In this document: in pieces, positions 13,101 through 22,419 of the stretch
Numbering within the stretch: position 1 is the stretch's first letter
How the letters are laid out: each line of letters opens with the position of its first letter
DNA from: Oxytricha trifallax
Lineage: Eukaryota > Ciliophora > Spirotrichea > Sporadotrichida > Oxytrichidae
Length of the DNA stretch: 64,000 bases
Direction: 5' to 3'
NCBI GenBank assembly: GCA_000711775.1
Contig: ARYC01017409.1
Span: 1-64,000 of the forward strand
Made by a program: the position numbers and the translations under genes
The notes under the pieces: generated by a model
The model's database searches: none
What the model was told of the DNA's origin: nothing
The model's input: the letters and a program-made list of their open reading frames with translations, nothing else

Positions 13101-14909
13101 AAGATGAAGAAGCCCCTTGGCATAGATGAGAGCAGGCAGCCAGATAAGGCTTGGCTGGTAAGCGTCCTCTCTACGTACTGCCCCCGCGATGAGATTTTTA
13201 CAAGAGCTACCTGCCGCCGCCTAAGCCTAACGCGATCAAGAATCTCAAGTTGATTGACTTACCGCCTGGATTCCTCAAGAATCTGCCTCACTCCAAGAAT
13301 AAGCACCGCCGAACCAGCCTGGCGCTGGTAAGTGAAGGTAAGAGGGCAGCCAAGAAGCATAAGCTCAGCGTATAGAAGAACAAGCTGGAAAGTAGGCTGG
13401 TCGCTCTAGATCATCCTGAAAGTGTCGTGTTGAAGAGCCCCCATCGTAAGTACCCTAAGCTTCCTTAACCAATCGTTTTCTAGTGCAGCAAAGCGCAGGC
13501 AAGGCGAACCAATCTTCGCATTACGCAACCCCATCGAAGATGCAGTTCTGATCACACGACGTTGCCCTGCAAGGCACTTATTAAAGCTGAGAGGTTCGAG
13601 GAGCAGATGTTGATTACCAATGAAGGGTCCAGGCCATCAAGGATTTCCCTAACATTCTGTTGTACCAGTTCATCAGACGGCTGCGCGACGCTAAAGCGTA
13701 TTACTCGGTTCTTCCATTCACGCTTGACGAATGCCCACAGGCGTTCTATAGAGTTCATAGCACAGCTATAGGGGGGAAGGAAAAAGGGTCTCAGCGTAGA
13801 GCTGAAGGCAGCTTGGGCGACCTTGCTGTGGTGGGAAGAGAGATTGTCCATGACGCAATAGGCTGAACCGCGGATGCGCTTCTTGATGTCCTCAAGAAAA
13901 CCCTTGAACCGCTCTCCGTTAAGGCCCCCTGTAAAGATATCGTATGCCACTAGTCCAAGATTACTGCTGATCGCTCCTACTATTGTGAATGAACGGCCCC
14001 TGCTGCTCGGGATCGTTACAGCGACTCCCCTCTTGCACCACACTCTGCTAGGGGTCTGCCAGCGATGAACGGTAGTCTCATCAATGTAGATGACATGCTA
14101 ACCAGTTTAGATAAGACGGCCCAGGTCTCGTGCCTTTTCTTCCTGAGCGCATTTGATCCTGTCAAGACCTCTGGCTTTGGCACTATATTGGTACTAGGGT
14201 TTGGTAAATCGAATCCCATTAATCTTGTAGTATCTCGAAAGCGTTGGAGCGGTGAATGATGGCAGCTTGTATTTTGCCTTAATCAGCTCCGCCCTCCTAA
14301 TAAGTGAGAGCCCAGCCAATTTTTGAAGAGAGTCCGCTGAGCAGATTTGCTGTATTTACCACTCTGCTAATATTTGCTTTCGATTCCGTGCTGAAATGAA
14401 TCGTTTACGAATCACACGAAAGCCAATTATCCTCCAACGCCTAAGAATCATGGAAATCGTCGATACTCTGATACCCACGCGCAAAGCGATTTCTTTGTAG
14501 CTATGCCATACTTGCATGGGGGAGGTCAGCGACTAGTGCCGTAGAAATATGATCAGCAGCTATAATTACTCGCTGGAGTCTTTCATCGTCACATGCTTGC
14601 TGACAACTTTCTGCTGGGGATGGTCCTTTCTTACGTCGATATGCTACTATCCTCTTAGGAAGTCAATGAGATTCTCCTGATCGATTTGCCGACGCTTGTA
14701 CCCAGACTCCTTTATGAGAAAATCATGCTATTCTGGAGATCGCTTTCTCTTCTTTCCCCGAACCCCTTACTCTAATTTATCTGAACTTTTAAGTAAGCTC
14801 ATTAATTAATTTAAGATTTTGATTAATTAAATTTTCATTCCAATTTCGATATTCATGCACTAATAGTAGGGGGATTATTGCCCGTTTTGTAAATTGAACT
14901 TGTCTTCAT
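4172..14909 (-). CDS. Tubulin tyrosine ligase-like (TTLL) protein, very long IES-split gene
   Basis: TTLL enzymes ligate glutamate, glycine or tyrosine to tubulin tails. Reading from ATG 14909, the first exon (MKTSSIYKTGNN) is separated from the next (NEFIKGTSVAKDYQLI) by a 4.9-kb IES. A long Ser/Asn/Gln-rich N-terminal half follows (about 9970-7080). The catalytic part then shows a KCFVGKGNNS motif, KTRYWWLL, NFHLSNKKAMF with a Q-rich insert before it, IWIIKPGENTNRGNGI, and the C-terminal LIEVNTNPCLELGCPLLARL motif of the ATP-grasp fold. It ends at TGA 4172-4174 after an acidic tail. IESs with pointers CTGC, GATT, CTGATT, GAGAA and GGGAT all restore frame when removed. The junction around 6850-7070 could not be solved. 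Family call is firm; glycylase versus glutamylase cannot be decided. Confidence 0.85.
6403..6474. other. IES in TTLL gene, pointer GATT
   Basis: GATT at 6403-6406 and 6475-6478 flank 72 bp. Removal joins GKGNNSI to RTLFKTRYWW in the minus frame, giving a normal TTLL motif order. Confidence 0.8.
6511..6596. other. IES in TTLL gene, pointer CTGC
   Basis: CTGC at 6511-6514 and 6597-6600 flank 86 bp. Removal joins GVEEQILQ to YKCFVGKGNN on the minus strand. Confidence 0.8.
7312..7382. other. IES in TTLL gene, pointer CTGATT
   Basis: CTGATT at 7312-7317 and 7383-7388 flank 71 bp. Removal joins KGNGEYES to ETETRSMNST in frame; without removal the frame hits TGA. Confidence 0.8.
8302..8360. other. 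IES in TTLL gene, pointer GAGAA
   Basis: GAGAA at 8302-8306 and 8361-8365 flank 59 bp. Removal joins ESGGLSNS to PSLKSIKDKR in frame on the minus strand. Confidence 0.75.
10012..10035 (+). repeat. Left terminal inverted repeat, Tc1/mariner-like element
   Basis: 24 bp that exactly match the reverse complement of 14837-14860. Confidence 0.9.
10590..12396 (+). CDS. Transposon accessory gene with papain-like cysteine peptidase-like C-terminus
   Basis: The open frame (TAA/TAG as Gln) begins at about 10435; the first ATG is at 10590 (MGYRERIALLNS). A low-complexity middle includes a run of about 18 Ser near 11010-11060. A following segment (YSVIHHEYSIDPLRG to ADYYYLAQKF) could be a small beta domain. 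A 73-nt GT-AG intron at 11627-11699 restores frame and gives GWGQTTYMDCVIHAFNYAVG. Further on are FTHAVTLKKCSQGIALFDSA and a basic Lys-rich tail, ending at TGA 12394. The order Cys, then His, then Asp about 15 residues later, with Gln before Cys, fits papain-like/C39-like peptidases. This is inferred from motif spacing only. A role in processing transposon or host proteins is speculation. Confidence 0.6.
12397..12845. other. Spacer between the two plus-strand transposon genes
   Basis: About 450 bp between the accessory genes. It is more AT-rich than the flanking genes, has TGA in all frames, and shows no recognised signal. It may carry the promoter of the second gene. Confidence 0.4.
12846..13551 (+). 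CDS. Second transposon accessory gene, unknown function
   Basis: The frame starts MSDPSKVSLEQLSRYINSK. Two introns are needed: a 47-nt one beginning at GTAAGCG near 13159, ending ACAAG near 13205, and a 38-nt one at 13446-13483. With these removed the frame is open and ends at TGA 13549-13551. The stop abuts the transposase stop (13552) with no spacer, so the genes are tail to tail. The product is about 205 residues with a segment LLQVISGELWCPLYKDIRLL, a proline patch (YLPPPKPN) and a basic C-terminal half. I do not recognise the family. Lysine/arginine richness hints at nucleic-acid binding, but that is a guess. Confidence 0.55.
13552..14802 (-). CDS. Tc1/mariner (IS630)-type DDE transposase
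   Basis: A single intact frame of 416 residues runs from ATG 14802 to TGA 13552-13554, with TAG/TAA as Gln. The N-terminal half carries a helix-turn-helix-like segment (HSYKEIALRVGIRVSTISMI) followed by a basic linker. The catalytic core shows VIYIDETTVHRW (first Asp), YCVMDNLSSHHSK (second Asp) and YSCAMNSIERLW (Glu), with 33 residues between the second Asp and the Glu. It should cut and rejoin the element ends at TA. No stop or frameshift breaks it, unlike the TBE transposases in this window. Confidence 0.9.
14837..14860 (-). repeat. Right terminal inverted repeat, Tc1/mariner-like element
   Basis: 24 bp that are the exact inverse of 10012-10035; followed by the TA target duplicate. Confidence 0.9.
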
Positions 14910-16156
14910 TAATTCTGCTAGGCTATTTATAATTCAATGATTAGAATATAAAGTAAATGCAATTTAAATTAGATTTTTATATGTGAAATAGAAATATAAT
15001 GAATGAAAAGGGGAATACTTTTTTTTCAAATGAATCTCCTTCTATTAGAGAAATATTTACATAATAAATAAAGTAATTACTTAAGTTATCTGTCTTAGCC
15101 AAGTGCTTTCTTCCCTACTGCTTGCAAACCACTACCTAAAATAATCAAGTTGAATATAAGATGAAAAACTAAATTTAGAAATTGAAAAGGCATAAGTCAC
15201 AATTTATGTTTTTTAGGAATAGCTTAGACTTTCAGTAAAAACTAAACATAGTTATGAACTTTACTTCAAGGAAAGAAGAATTTCTTTCATTATATTAGAG
15301 ATTTTTCGTACCTAGTTTGCTTGCATACTGTTTTAGTCATTTCTGGGATAATTCAATGAGTATGATCCACCTCCTATAATTTTAAAACAGAGTCAAAATA
15401 TATTCAATAAAATATGTTGTTTTTGGATTTTTAAAGAGATTTTTTATTAAAAGAATTTTGTTTATTTTTATAAAATAAAAATTAAAAAATCATTCTTCTA
15501 TAATTTCAGTATTTAGAGAAAGAATAATTTGATGATTAACTATATAGAAACGATATTGTTATGATTATTACTATCTTTCATAATTTAGGTTTCTATGATT
15601 AGTTATTTTAAATATTATAATAACTTCTTTAGATCTCTTATGACAACCAAGCTGCTTATTATTTTATAATTAAGCATTAGTTAAATTAAAATAGGTAAAA
15701 TATTTACTAAATTTTATTATAAAAATAATGGAAGATTACTCTAGGAGTGTAAACAATAATCGAAATTAAAGTCGAGGAGTGCGATCCAATTATTATTTAA
15801 ATTAAATTATGAATTATTTAATTTTTTTGGGGCAAATTTATAATTAGAATTATTTTATTTTACAATAGTAGCACCTATTGAATAGCTATGGGAATTAATA
15901 ACTTCAACCTACTACACAAAATTAAAATAAAGATGAAATTATACCATTTACACTGCCTCCTCCTAATTGTTTGATATTTGGGAATAGTTTGATAGCTTTT
16001 TTCTATCTTACTCTCATTTTAATACTGGGTTATTTCCTTAATGCAGTAGAAGCTAACACTTTTAATTTTTTATATATATATATTTCAAAATACTTTGATG
16101 CATATTAATTGATAAAGAATTCTATAATTTATGATTAAATTATTCATGAAAACACT
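14910..16156. other. 1.2-kb stretch without a firm gene
   Basis: Mostly AT-rich. On the minus strand near 15345-15090 an ATG (MTKTVCKQT) followed by a possible GT-AG intron and a short basic frame could be a small gene, but neither family nor frame is convincing. Confidence 0.35.
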
Positions 16157-16726
16157 ATGTGTTTCGCGAAATAAGACTCAAGCATTCCTTTCACAGAAAT
16201 CCAATATGAACTTATGACTTGGGAAGAGAGACTTCAAACTGTGAATGTGAGTTACAGATTCAGACAACTAATATCAATGTACTTAGTTATCTACGGAATA
16301 AGCTTCGTTAACACTTTATACTAGATCTACCTCATCCAACAGAAAAGTTCACAACCTAGCATTTAATCATAGGACTTATAGTAAAATGAGAATTAACAAA
16401 ACTACAATCAAATATTACTGGAAAATAAGGTTGAAGCAGTAAATATGCTATTTGCGATTGTTTTCTTTGTAATGATGTGTACATACAGGTTTAATCACTC
16501 GGGAAGAGTTTGCTCTGGAGAATATTAAAATTAACAGAATGATACCTCAATAATCAATATAAATTCTAATTATCTGATATAGAGAGGATAATTGCTAAAA
16601 ATAATGACCTATATATACAGTGCGATATATGGGATAGTAGCGATAAGTGGAGCTTTTATTCTTCTTAAATAATTAGTAAAACCTAAGAAGAGGAAAATTG
16701 GAGATTATAGGCTATTGGATGATTGA
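16157..16726 (+). CDS. Predicted multi-span membrane protein (189 aa)
   Basis: A single open frame from MCFAKQDSS to TGA 16724-16726, with many TAA/TAG Gln codons and no introns or IESs. Three apolar segments are visible: LISMYLVIYGISFVNTLY, VNMLFAIVFFVMMCTY and IYSAIYGIVAISGAFILL. Between the second and third lies a conserved-looking HSGRVCSGEY motif, and the C-terminus is basic (KPKKRKIG). Families of ciliate and other protist membrane proteins carry a similar R-x-CSGD/EY motif next to the last membrane segment, but no function is known to me. Topology is inferred from hydrophobicity only. Confidence 0.7.
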
Positions 16727-16827
16727 ATAGAAATTTAAAGCATAAGTGTGAGAAATTTAATGATAGTAATGTAGTTAAATTATTTGAATAATTAATTATT
16801 AAATGCTGATCCCCCAGTCTCTTGACA

Positions 16828-18709
16828 TCACTTCATGTTGTAAATGTCATTGATGTAGTCACCATCGATATCATCATCAAGTTCATCCTCTAAATCATCT
16901 TTGTAGTCCTAAACTGCTTCTTTATGGTGCTCTACACTATCTTGCTACTTTTGATCTCTGTGTCTATCTCTCTCCTTGCTCCTTTAGTCTCTATCATTCG
17001 TTTTTCTATCCTTAATATACTCATCATCTGGTCTAGCTCTTCTTGATTAAGCATTTTAAACTGAAACTGGTCTCTCAGCATACTCATTTAAGAAGTTCTC
17101 ATCAATGACTCTAACTTTCCTCTATTGATTATACTCCTCCATTCTTTAATCAAATTGCTTCAATCTCTCAACGAGTCTATCCTTGCATTTTTACTTGAAT
17201 TCAAGCTTCTTCTACTCAAAACTTTCTTTCGTCTCTTTTTGAAGTTCCACAGTCTTTTCTGAATGCTTTGCTGGCATCCATAAAATAGCAGGTTAAGCCC
17301 TTTAAAATATTAAATTGTTGATATATTCTTACTTTGTTTGGATAAACTTGCTGATTCTATCCATCTACTAAAGTTCTTTCTAATTTCTCATTTACTCATT
17401 TGCAATGATTAGCTTTCTTTCAAGGTCACGTTTCTTTTCGATTTCTTGGTTCATTTTATCTTCAATCTCCGAAAGTTAAACTTCTTAAATGACATTAGAG
17501 TCTTTTTAAAGCTTCTGAGTCACTTTTTGAACGATTTAAGTCTGCTTCTTAAACTATAAAAATTTAATTAATAAAGTCGCAAGAACCTATAACTTACAAG
17601 GTCTTTTTCTTGTTCCAAATTGACCTTCGCTTTTTCTAAATGTCTGAATAGCATGTTACTCAAAGGATTTCTTCCACCACCTCTACCAAATATACCCATT
17701 GCAGGTGGCTAGGACCTTGCTTAGGTATTTTAAGTTTAGTTTGTATTCTAGTTTCTTTAACTATCTAAATTTCTGTCAGAAGTCTCTGTTTTTTTAGTTT
17801 ACAATTACTATTATGGATTTTAGTCTTACTTGATTTGTGCTGCTGTCTCTGTCTTCTCTACTATCAATTTTGAATCTTATAATTCTTTCAGTTTTTTCAT
17901 TTCTTCGGTTTCTTCCTTTTATGTCTCCTAAAATTAACGATTAATTAACTCAATGTAACATACCTGTCTCCCCTCTTAATCATGAACTTAACTCTTTTCA
18001 GATAGACCCTGAACTGCAACCTCAGTCTATTGTATTTTGTGTGAGTTTCAAACCAAATCATAAAAAATCATATTAAAACTTTACATCCTAAATCATTGTT
18101 AGATTTCTTTATGTTTAGCTTACTAATTTTGATCGCTTTGAGGCTTCTGAATCTCCTTCATCCTTCCCTGTATTTTCCGAATCAATTTTTGATAATTCTT
18201 CTCTTAAATTACGCTTTCCAAGTTTTACTACAAGATCCTCTTCTTTTGGGATTTCTCCCTCTACTATAGAAGAATTTTGAGCCAAAGCTGAAGTTTATGT
18301 TGCTGCCTTCTCTGATTATTAGTTTTAAAACTGTTGGTCACGGCTATTAAAAATGTCAGAATAGAGTCCCATTAGATTTTATTGAACAATTAATATAAAA
18401 GTTACACTGCAGCTGCAACAGTTTCTTGAATATTTAAAGGGGGTGCCTATGATTATTATATTTTACTTACTTAGCTTTCTTGAGTTGGAACTTGAGTTCC
18501 CTAATTTTCTCTCCCAATCCCTATTTGCTCTACAGCAACTCCTTGCACTCTCTGTATATATCATCAATACTCTGATCTTGAATTGGGAAAGCTTCAATGT
18601 TATCATAGTTGAATTATTTTCCAGTTTTGGTAGGAGAGGTTTTTGTAGTTTCACCAGAAATATCTTAAGTCATGGTTTGGATGTCGTCGTGTATCTCTCT
18701 ATTTGACAT
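16828..18709 (-). CDS. Pinin/SDK/memA-domain-like protein
   Basis: Starts at ATG 18709 (MSNREIHDDIQTMTQD). An intron from GTAAGT near 18455 to TAATAG near 18344 joins QLKKAN to RDQQFQNQQS in frame. The central part reads GRGGGRNPLSNMLFRHLEKA, then a long charged coiled coil with EIEDKMNQEIEKKRDLERK, then a WMPAKHSEKTVELQ segment. This matches the layout of pinin, an exon-junction/splicing-associated nuclear protein. The C-terminus is Arg/Asp/Glu-rich (RDQRSKERDRHRDQK), typical of splicing factors, and ends at TGA 16828-16830. Introns at about 17960, 17590 and 17310 have GT-AG ends. An in-frame match to ATG 18372 could be mistaken for the start; the upstream exon argues otherwise. Confidence 0.7.
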
Positions 18710-18871
18710 TTTACCAAGATTATTTTAATCAATAATTTAATATTATCTTCCCATCAATTATAGTAAAGTAGTCGAAGAATTATAAAATTATAATAATGAG
18801 TGGAATGTATTACGAATATTAATAATAAAATAATGAATATTAAATTAAATATTATTAATAATTAATCTTCA

Positions 18872-19857
18872 ATGAGTGCTTACGATTTGCTAGAAAATTC
18901 GCTTCGTTTAATAAATACACAATAAGGTAGAGAAAAAGTAAGTAAAAATTTAGCGCTAATGACTTATTCTCATCAGTTAAACATCAATACACAACTTATA
19001 TTGCTGTGATTATTCTTAAATAATTTTGAAATTTATAGACATGCAGATTATTACACTACTTTATTAAGTTTATAATCCCAATTCTAACAACTTAAGGAGT
19101 GAGATTTCAAGAATTAATTGAGAAATTGCAAAAACTTAAGAATTCTATGTCAATCACAAGGAAGGTGCTGAGATTTGGAATGCCCCTTACTTATGCCCAT
19201 GATATAATTAGTAGGTTCAAAACTCATGAACGTAAAGGAGTCAGAATGATATTTTGGAGGACACTTCAAGATATCAGTTGCTATGTTATTTATGATAATT
19301 TCTAATATTTTTTATGTAATTTTGATTGAATCTTATAAAAGTTAAAGATTATTATATCAGCAAAAGTTTATACTACATTTTAGACCACCCAATATACGCC
19401 AATAAATTAGGCTTAATTCAGCTAAACAAATCCAGGTCTGAAGATTTGAGGTATCACAGTAATAGATTCTGGCTTATAAGTGCAATAATTGACATTATGT
19501 GCGATGTCGTTGAATTATACCAGATTCAAAAAGATATTCAGATAGCTGTAAGTATTTCATAAATTCCTTGTAAAATTCTTGTAGAAATAACACTCTCTTG
19601 GGAAGAAATCTTAGTAAAACTTAAATCCAAATGTTAAAAATCACCATAATCACAGTGCTTAGGATGTGAGGGAGAGACTAAGGCGACTATATCAACTACA
19701 CTTTTTGAAGATGTTAAGCATTTTGAGAAGTGTAATGGACATACCCACTGCTTTGCACTATATGGGCAGTGATAGAGTCAACGGACAGGTTGCTGGGCTT
19801 ACTGGAACCGTCTCAAGTATTATATCTATATATAATCTATGGGGAAAGCTACTGTGA
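18872..19857 (+). CDS. PEX11: Peroxisomal membrane protein PEX11
   Basis: PEX11 drives elongation and division of peroxisomes. The first exon reads MSAYDLLENSLRLINTQQGR, followed by a GT-AG intron ending TTTATAG near 19037. The next exon gives TCRLLHYFIKFIIPIL, SMSITRKVLRFG and FWRTLQDIS. After an 83-bp IES the frame continues KSLYYILDHPIYANKLGL, then HSNRFWLISAIIDIMCD. A second intron begins at GTAAGT near 19549. The C-terminus, TALHYMGSDRVNGQVAGL then SIISIYNLW, is the family's typical last membrane-associated helix. Length (about 240 aa) is normal for PEX11. The stop is TGA 19855-19857. Confidence 0.85.
19271..19353. other. IES in PEX11, pointer ATATCAG
   Basis: ATATCAG at 19271-19277 and 19354-19360 flank 83 bp. 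Removal gives LQDISKSLYYILDHP, the expected PEX11 sequence. Confidence 0.85.
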
Positions 19858-20205
19858 AGATTGAATATATTAATTATTATTCATTCAAAGTTTAGGGATT
19901 ATTAACATACAAATTAATTTACTCTATCAATTTAACATGAGTATGTCTGTGTTGACGTTATAATAAAAAAGAGTAAATTTAAGATAATATAATTAATAAA
20001 ATGAAAAATTAGCAATCGATCAATGCAAATAATTCATCCTAGTCATCTGCACTGGGATCAACCTAAAAGTCTAATTCTGTTAAGCAATCACTAATAATTA
20101 AGTTAATATAATGGTTTAATTGATAATAATTGAAACCTTTATATATCATATTGGTTATATGAATAAAAGCTTGGAAGTAATAAATCAAACAAATTCAAAC
20201 ATAAC
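19858..20205. other. Intergenic; possible short N/S-rich exon
   Basis: An ATG at 20001 opens MKNQQSINANNSSQSSALG and runs to a TGA near 20122. Its composition resembles N-terminal ciliate exons and it may belong to the BET1-like gene, but I found no pointer or intron joining them. Confidence 0.3.
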
Positions 20206-22419
20206 ATGGCCAAAAAGACAGATTAGACTCTGCCTGATGATGGAAACTCAACTATCCCGACTATTGCAGATGAAGAGTCTCACTCACTATCTCTAAATTA
20301 ATTATTAATCATAACGCATAATTACTAGTAAAGAAACCACATAATTGTATTTAAGCATAGAATAATAGAATAGCATTCATAGAAAGAAAACAATAAAAGA
20401 GTTGACTTGTTGGAGCAGAGAGTCTCCGCTATTAAATCTATTTCACTTGGGCTTACAAATCAGCTTCAGGATGACAAAAATATATTTAATTATATTTTCT
20501 ATATAAATGCAGCGTATTTTTAATATTTATTGTATTTAATCATTGTATATAATAATCAAAATTATTCTATTAGTAAATGTGATATCATCTCTAGGGAGTG
20601 GATTCGACAGGACTAAGCAAATGCTCGGGAAAACTTTTAATAAAATGGACGAATTAGTAACCAAGGGCAGTGGCAGTCTCTGGACTTATGTCGCTGTCAT
20701 ATTAATACTTATATGTTCACCCCGAGGTACCCCCACCCACCCCTAAACCCAGTCCACAAACCACTACCAAGATACCCCCCACCCCTCCCCACCTCAAAAA
20801 TGAAGTCCCCTATATTAACCCACTTTGCATGAAAAATCATATTTTCAAGGACTGAATCGACTTCCTTCATTACATCTCACACTCATAACAATATTTGGCT
20901 ATGGGATTAAGCACCCCCCCTCATAATGTATAGTTTTCTTTTTGTAGTTTGATAGAGTTTTTGACGCTGAGTAATAGTAGCAAATGAACTACTAGTATGC
21001 GATCAATAGTTTTCGAGATATGGCCCCATATAATTCACATTTTATATATAAAATTAAAGTAAAAATTATAAAAATATTTCCAATTTTTTATAAATTTCTA
21101 ATTTTTCCTTAAAATATCAATTTAGAGGATTTAATGAAAATTTAAAGAATTTATATAATTTATCAAAATAATATCATAATAAATTATTTGGACGTTAATT
21201 TTATTGCCTTATTGTAAAATAATATATTATGATATTATTTTGATAAATTATATAAATTCTTTAAATTTTCATTAAATCATCTAAATTGGTATTTTAAACA
21301 AAAATTAGATTTTTATGAAAAATTGAAAATATTTTTATAATTTTTACTATAATTTTATATATAAAATGTGAACTTAATGGGGCCATATCTCGAAAACTAT
21401 TGATCGCACACAAGCAGTTTATTAGCTACTATTACTCAGCGTCAAAAACTCTATCAGACTACAAAAAGAAAAATACACATTATGGGGGGGGCGTGTTTGA
21501 TCATAGCCCCAATATTTATATATAAAATGATATAAATTTTCCAAAAATATCTATTATCTTTTTAATTGCTATTTTGATGTTATTTGGAATTTTTGGCAAA
21601 TCTCACTACGTCCGCCGACAATTTAAGACACCTTCTGCCATAGGAAAATATATTTTTCAATTGAGTTTACATTGTTTAGACTTATTGCAGATTTTATTAA
21701 TACAATAAAGCTATGCGCATAAAAATTTCAAAAATCTTTATCAGCCTAAATCATCTCTTTACGATTTAAATATAAAAATTAACATGAATAAATTTATTAA
21801 AAAAATCATTTACTGTTTTAAAATAAAAATTATTCTATCATAAAATATGATAATGATTATGCTATGATTTATCTAAATGAAATTAAAAATAAATTAACAA
21901 AATTTATTATTTTTTATTAATATTTCAATATATTTTGATTTTTATTCTATACAGTAAATGTTTTTTTTAATAAATTTATTCATGTTAATTTTTATATTTA
22001 AATCGAAAAGAGATGATTTAGGCTGAAAAAGATATTTGAAATTTTTATGCGCATAGCTTTATTGTAATAATAAAATCTGCAATAAGTAAACAATGTAAAC
22101 TCAATTGAAAAATATTTTCCTATGGCAGAAGATGTCTTAAATAGTCGACGCACGTAAGGACAGTTGCCAAAAATTCAAAATAAAATCAAAACAGCAATTA
22201 AAAAGATAATAGATAATTTTGAAAAATTATATCATTTATATATAAATATTGTTATAAGAGTGAGATGTCATGAAGGGAGACGATTCAGACCTTGGGAATA
22301 TGATTTTTCATATAAAGTGGGGTAAATTAGGAGGACTTCATTTTTGAGGTGGGAGGAGGGGTGGGAGGGGGTACCTCGGGTGAACACTTATACTTGCAAT
22401 ACTCTATAAATTTGGATGA
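20206..22419 (+). CDS. BET1-like Qc-SNARE split by a foldback element
   Basis: Starts MAKKTDQTLPDDGNST. A SNARE-like heptad region follows: NKRVDLLEQRVSAIKSISL, then after a 100-bp IES, SSLGSGFDRTKQMLGKTFNK, which matches the BET1 family motif of ER-Golgi SNAREs. The C-terminal membrane anchor TYVAVILILI is interrupted after codon ATA at 20713. The 1.67-kb foldback insertion follows, and the frame resumes at 22393 with LAILYKFG and TGA 22417-22419. The anchor is complete only after excision with one ACTTATA copy kept. Protein length after removal is about 130 residues, normal for BET1-like SNAREs. Confidence 0.8.
20482..20581. other. IES in BET1-like gene, pointer ATAT
   Basis: ATAT at 20482-20485 and 20582-20585 flank 100 bp; removal joins LQDDKNI to SSLGSGFDRTK in frame. 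Confidence 0.7.
20714..22385. mobile_element. Foldback (long palindromic) element in BET1-like gene
   Basis: Direct repeats ACTTATA at 20707-20713 and 22386-22392 flank a 1672-bp element. Its ends are inverted repeats starting TGTTCACCC(C)GAGG, followed by C-rich (left) and G-rich (right) tracts. Without the inner insertion the two arms run almost to a central AT-rich loop near 21815-21960, making a near-complete hairpin of about 1.06 kb. The left arm has an extra 40 bp or so near 20742-20780. No coding capacity is seen. The flanking repeat works both as target duplication and as IES pointer. Confidence 0.8.
20897..21509. mobile_element. Second foldback element nested in the first
   Basis: CAATATTT at 20889-20896 and again at 21510-21517 is an 8-bp target duplication. 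Between the copies lies a 613-bp palindrome: ends GGCTATG and CATAGCC, C-run and G-run near each end, then arms sharing AGTTTTCGAGATATGGCCCC and its inverse. The duplicated octamer lies inside the left arm of the outer foldback, so this one inserted later. An 8-bp duplication would fit a hAT-type non-autonomous element, but no transposase is present to prove it. Confidence 0.75.

Larger units (their letters stand above)
10012..14860. mobile_element. Tc1/mariner-like transposon, 4.85 kb, apparently intact
   Basis: The element has perfect 24-bp terminal inverted repeats (10012-10035 and 14837-14860, ends GTGCATGAATATCG) flanked by TA at 10010-10011 and 14861-14862, the Tc1/mariner target duplication. 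It holds a minus-strand DDE transposase at 13552-14802 and two plus-strand genes at 10590-12396 and 12846-13551. All three read through once short introns are removed. Base composition is strikingly richer in G+C than the surrounding genes, and TAA/TAG are still used as Gln. The intact coding and perfect ends suggest a recent arrival or ongoing selection. Confidence 0.85.
9979..14870. other. 4.9-kb IES, pointer GGGAT, holding a transposon
   Basis: GGGAT occurs at 9979-9983 and 14871-14875. Deleting 9979-14870 joins IYKTGNNP to NEFIKGTSV in the TTLL gene in frame. Subtracting the 4849-bp transposon and one TA target copy leaves about 41 bp, a normal IES size, so the element inserted into a pre-existing IES. 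Confidence 0.8.

Noticed and set aside
13158..13210. Apparent frameshift at TTTTT in the second transposon gene
   Set aside because: A 47-nt GT-AG intron restores the frame without assuming an indel.
13562..14259. Several plus-strand frames over the transposase
   Set aside because: They are the antisense of the DDE transposase, which has clear catalytic motifs on the minus strand.
18443..18706. Plus-strand hydrophobic frame of 87 codons
   Set aside because: The minus strand here is the first exon of the pinin-like gene, joined by a clear intron; the plus frame is its antisense.
20714..20800. C-rich tract as a telomere
   Set aside because: The CCCCACCC-type tract is the arm of an inverted repeat mirrored at 22340-22385 and lacks regular C4A4 units.
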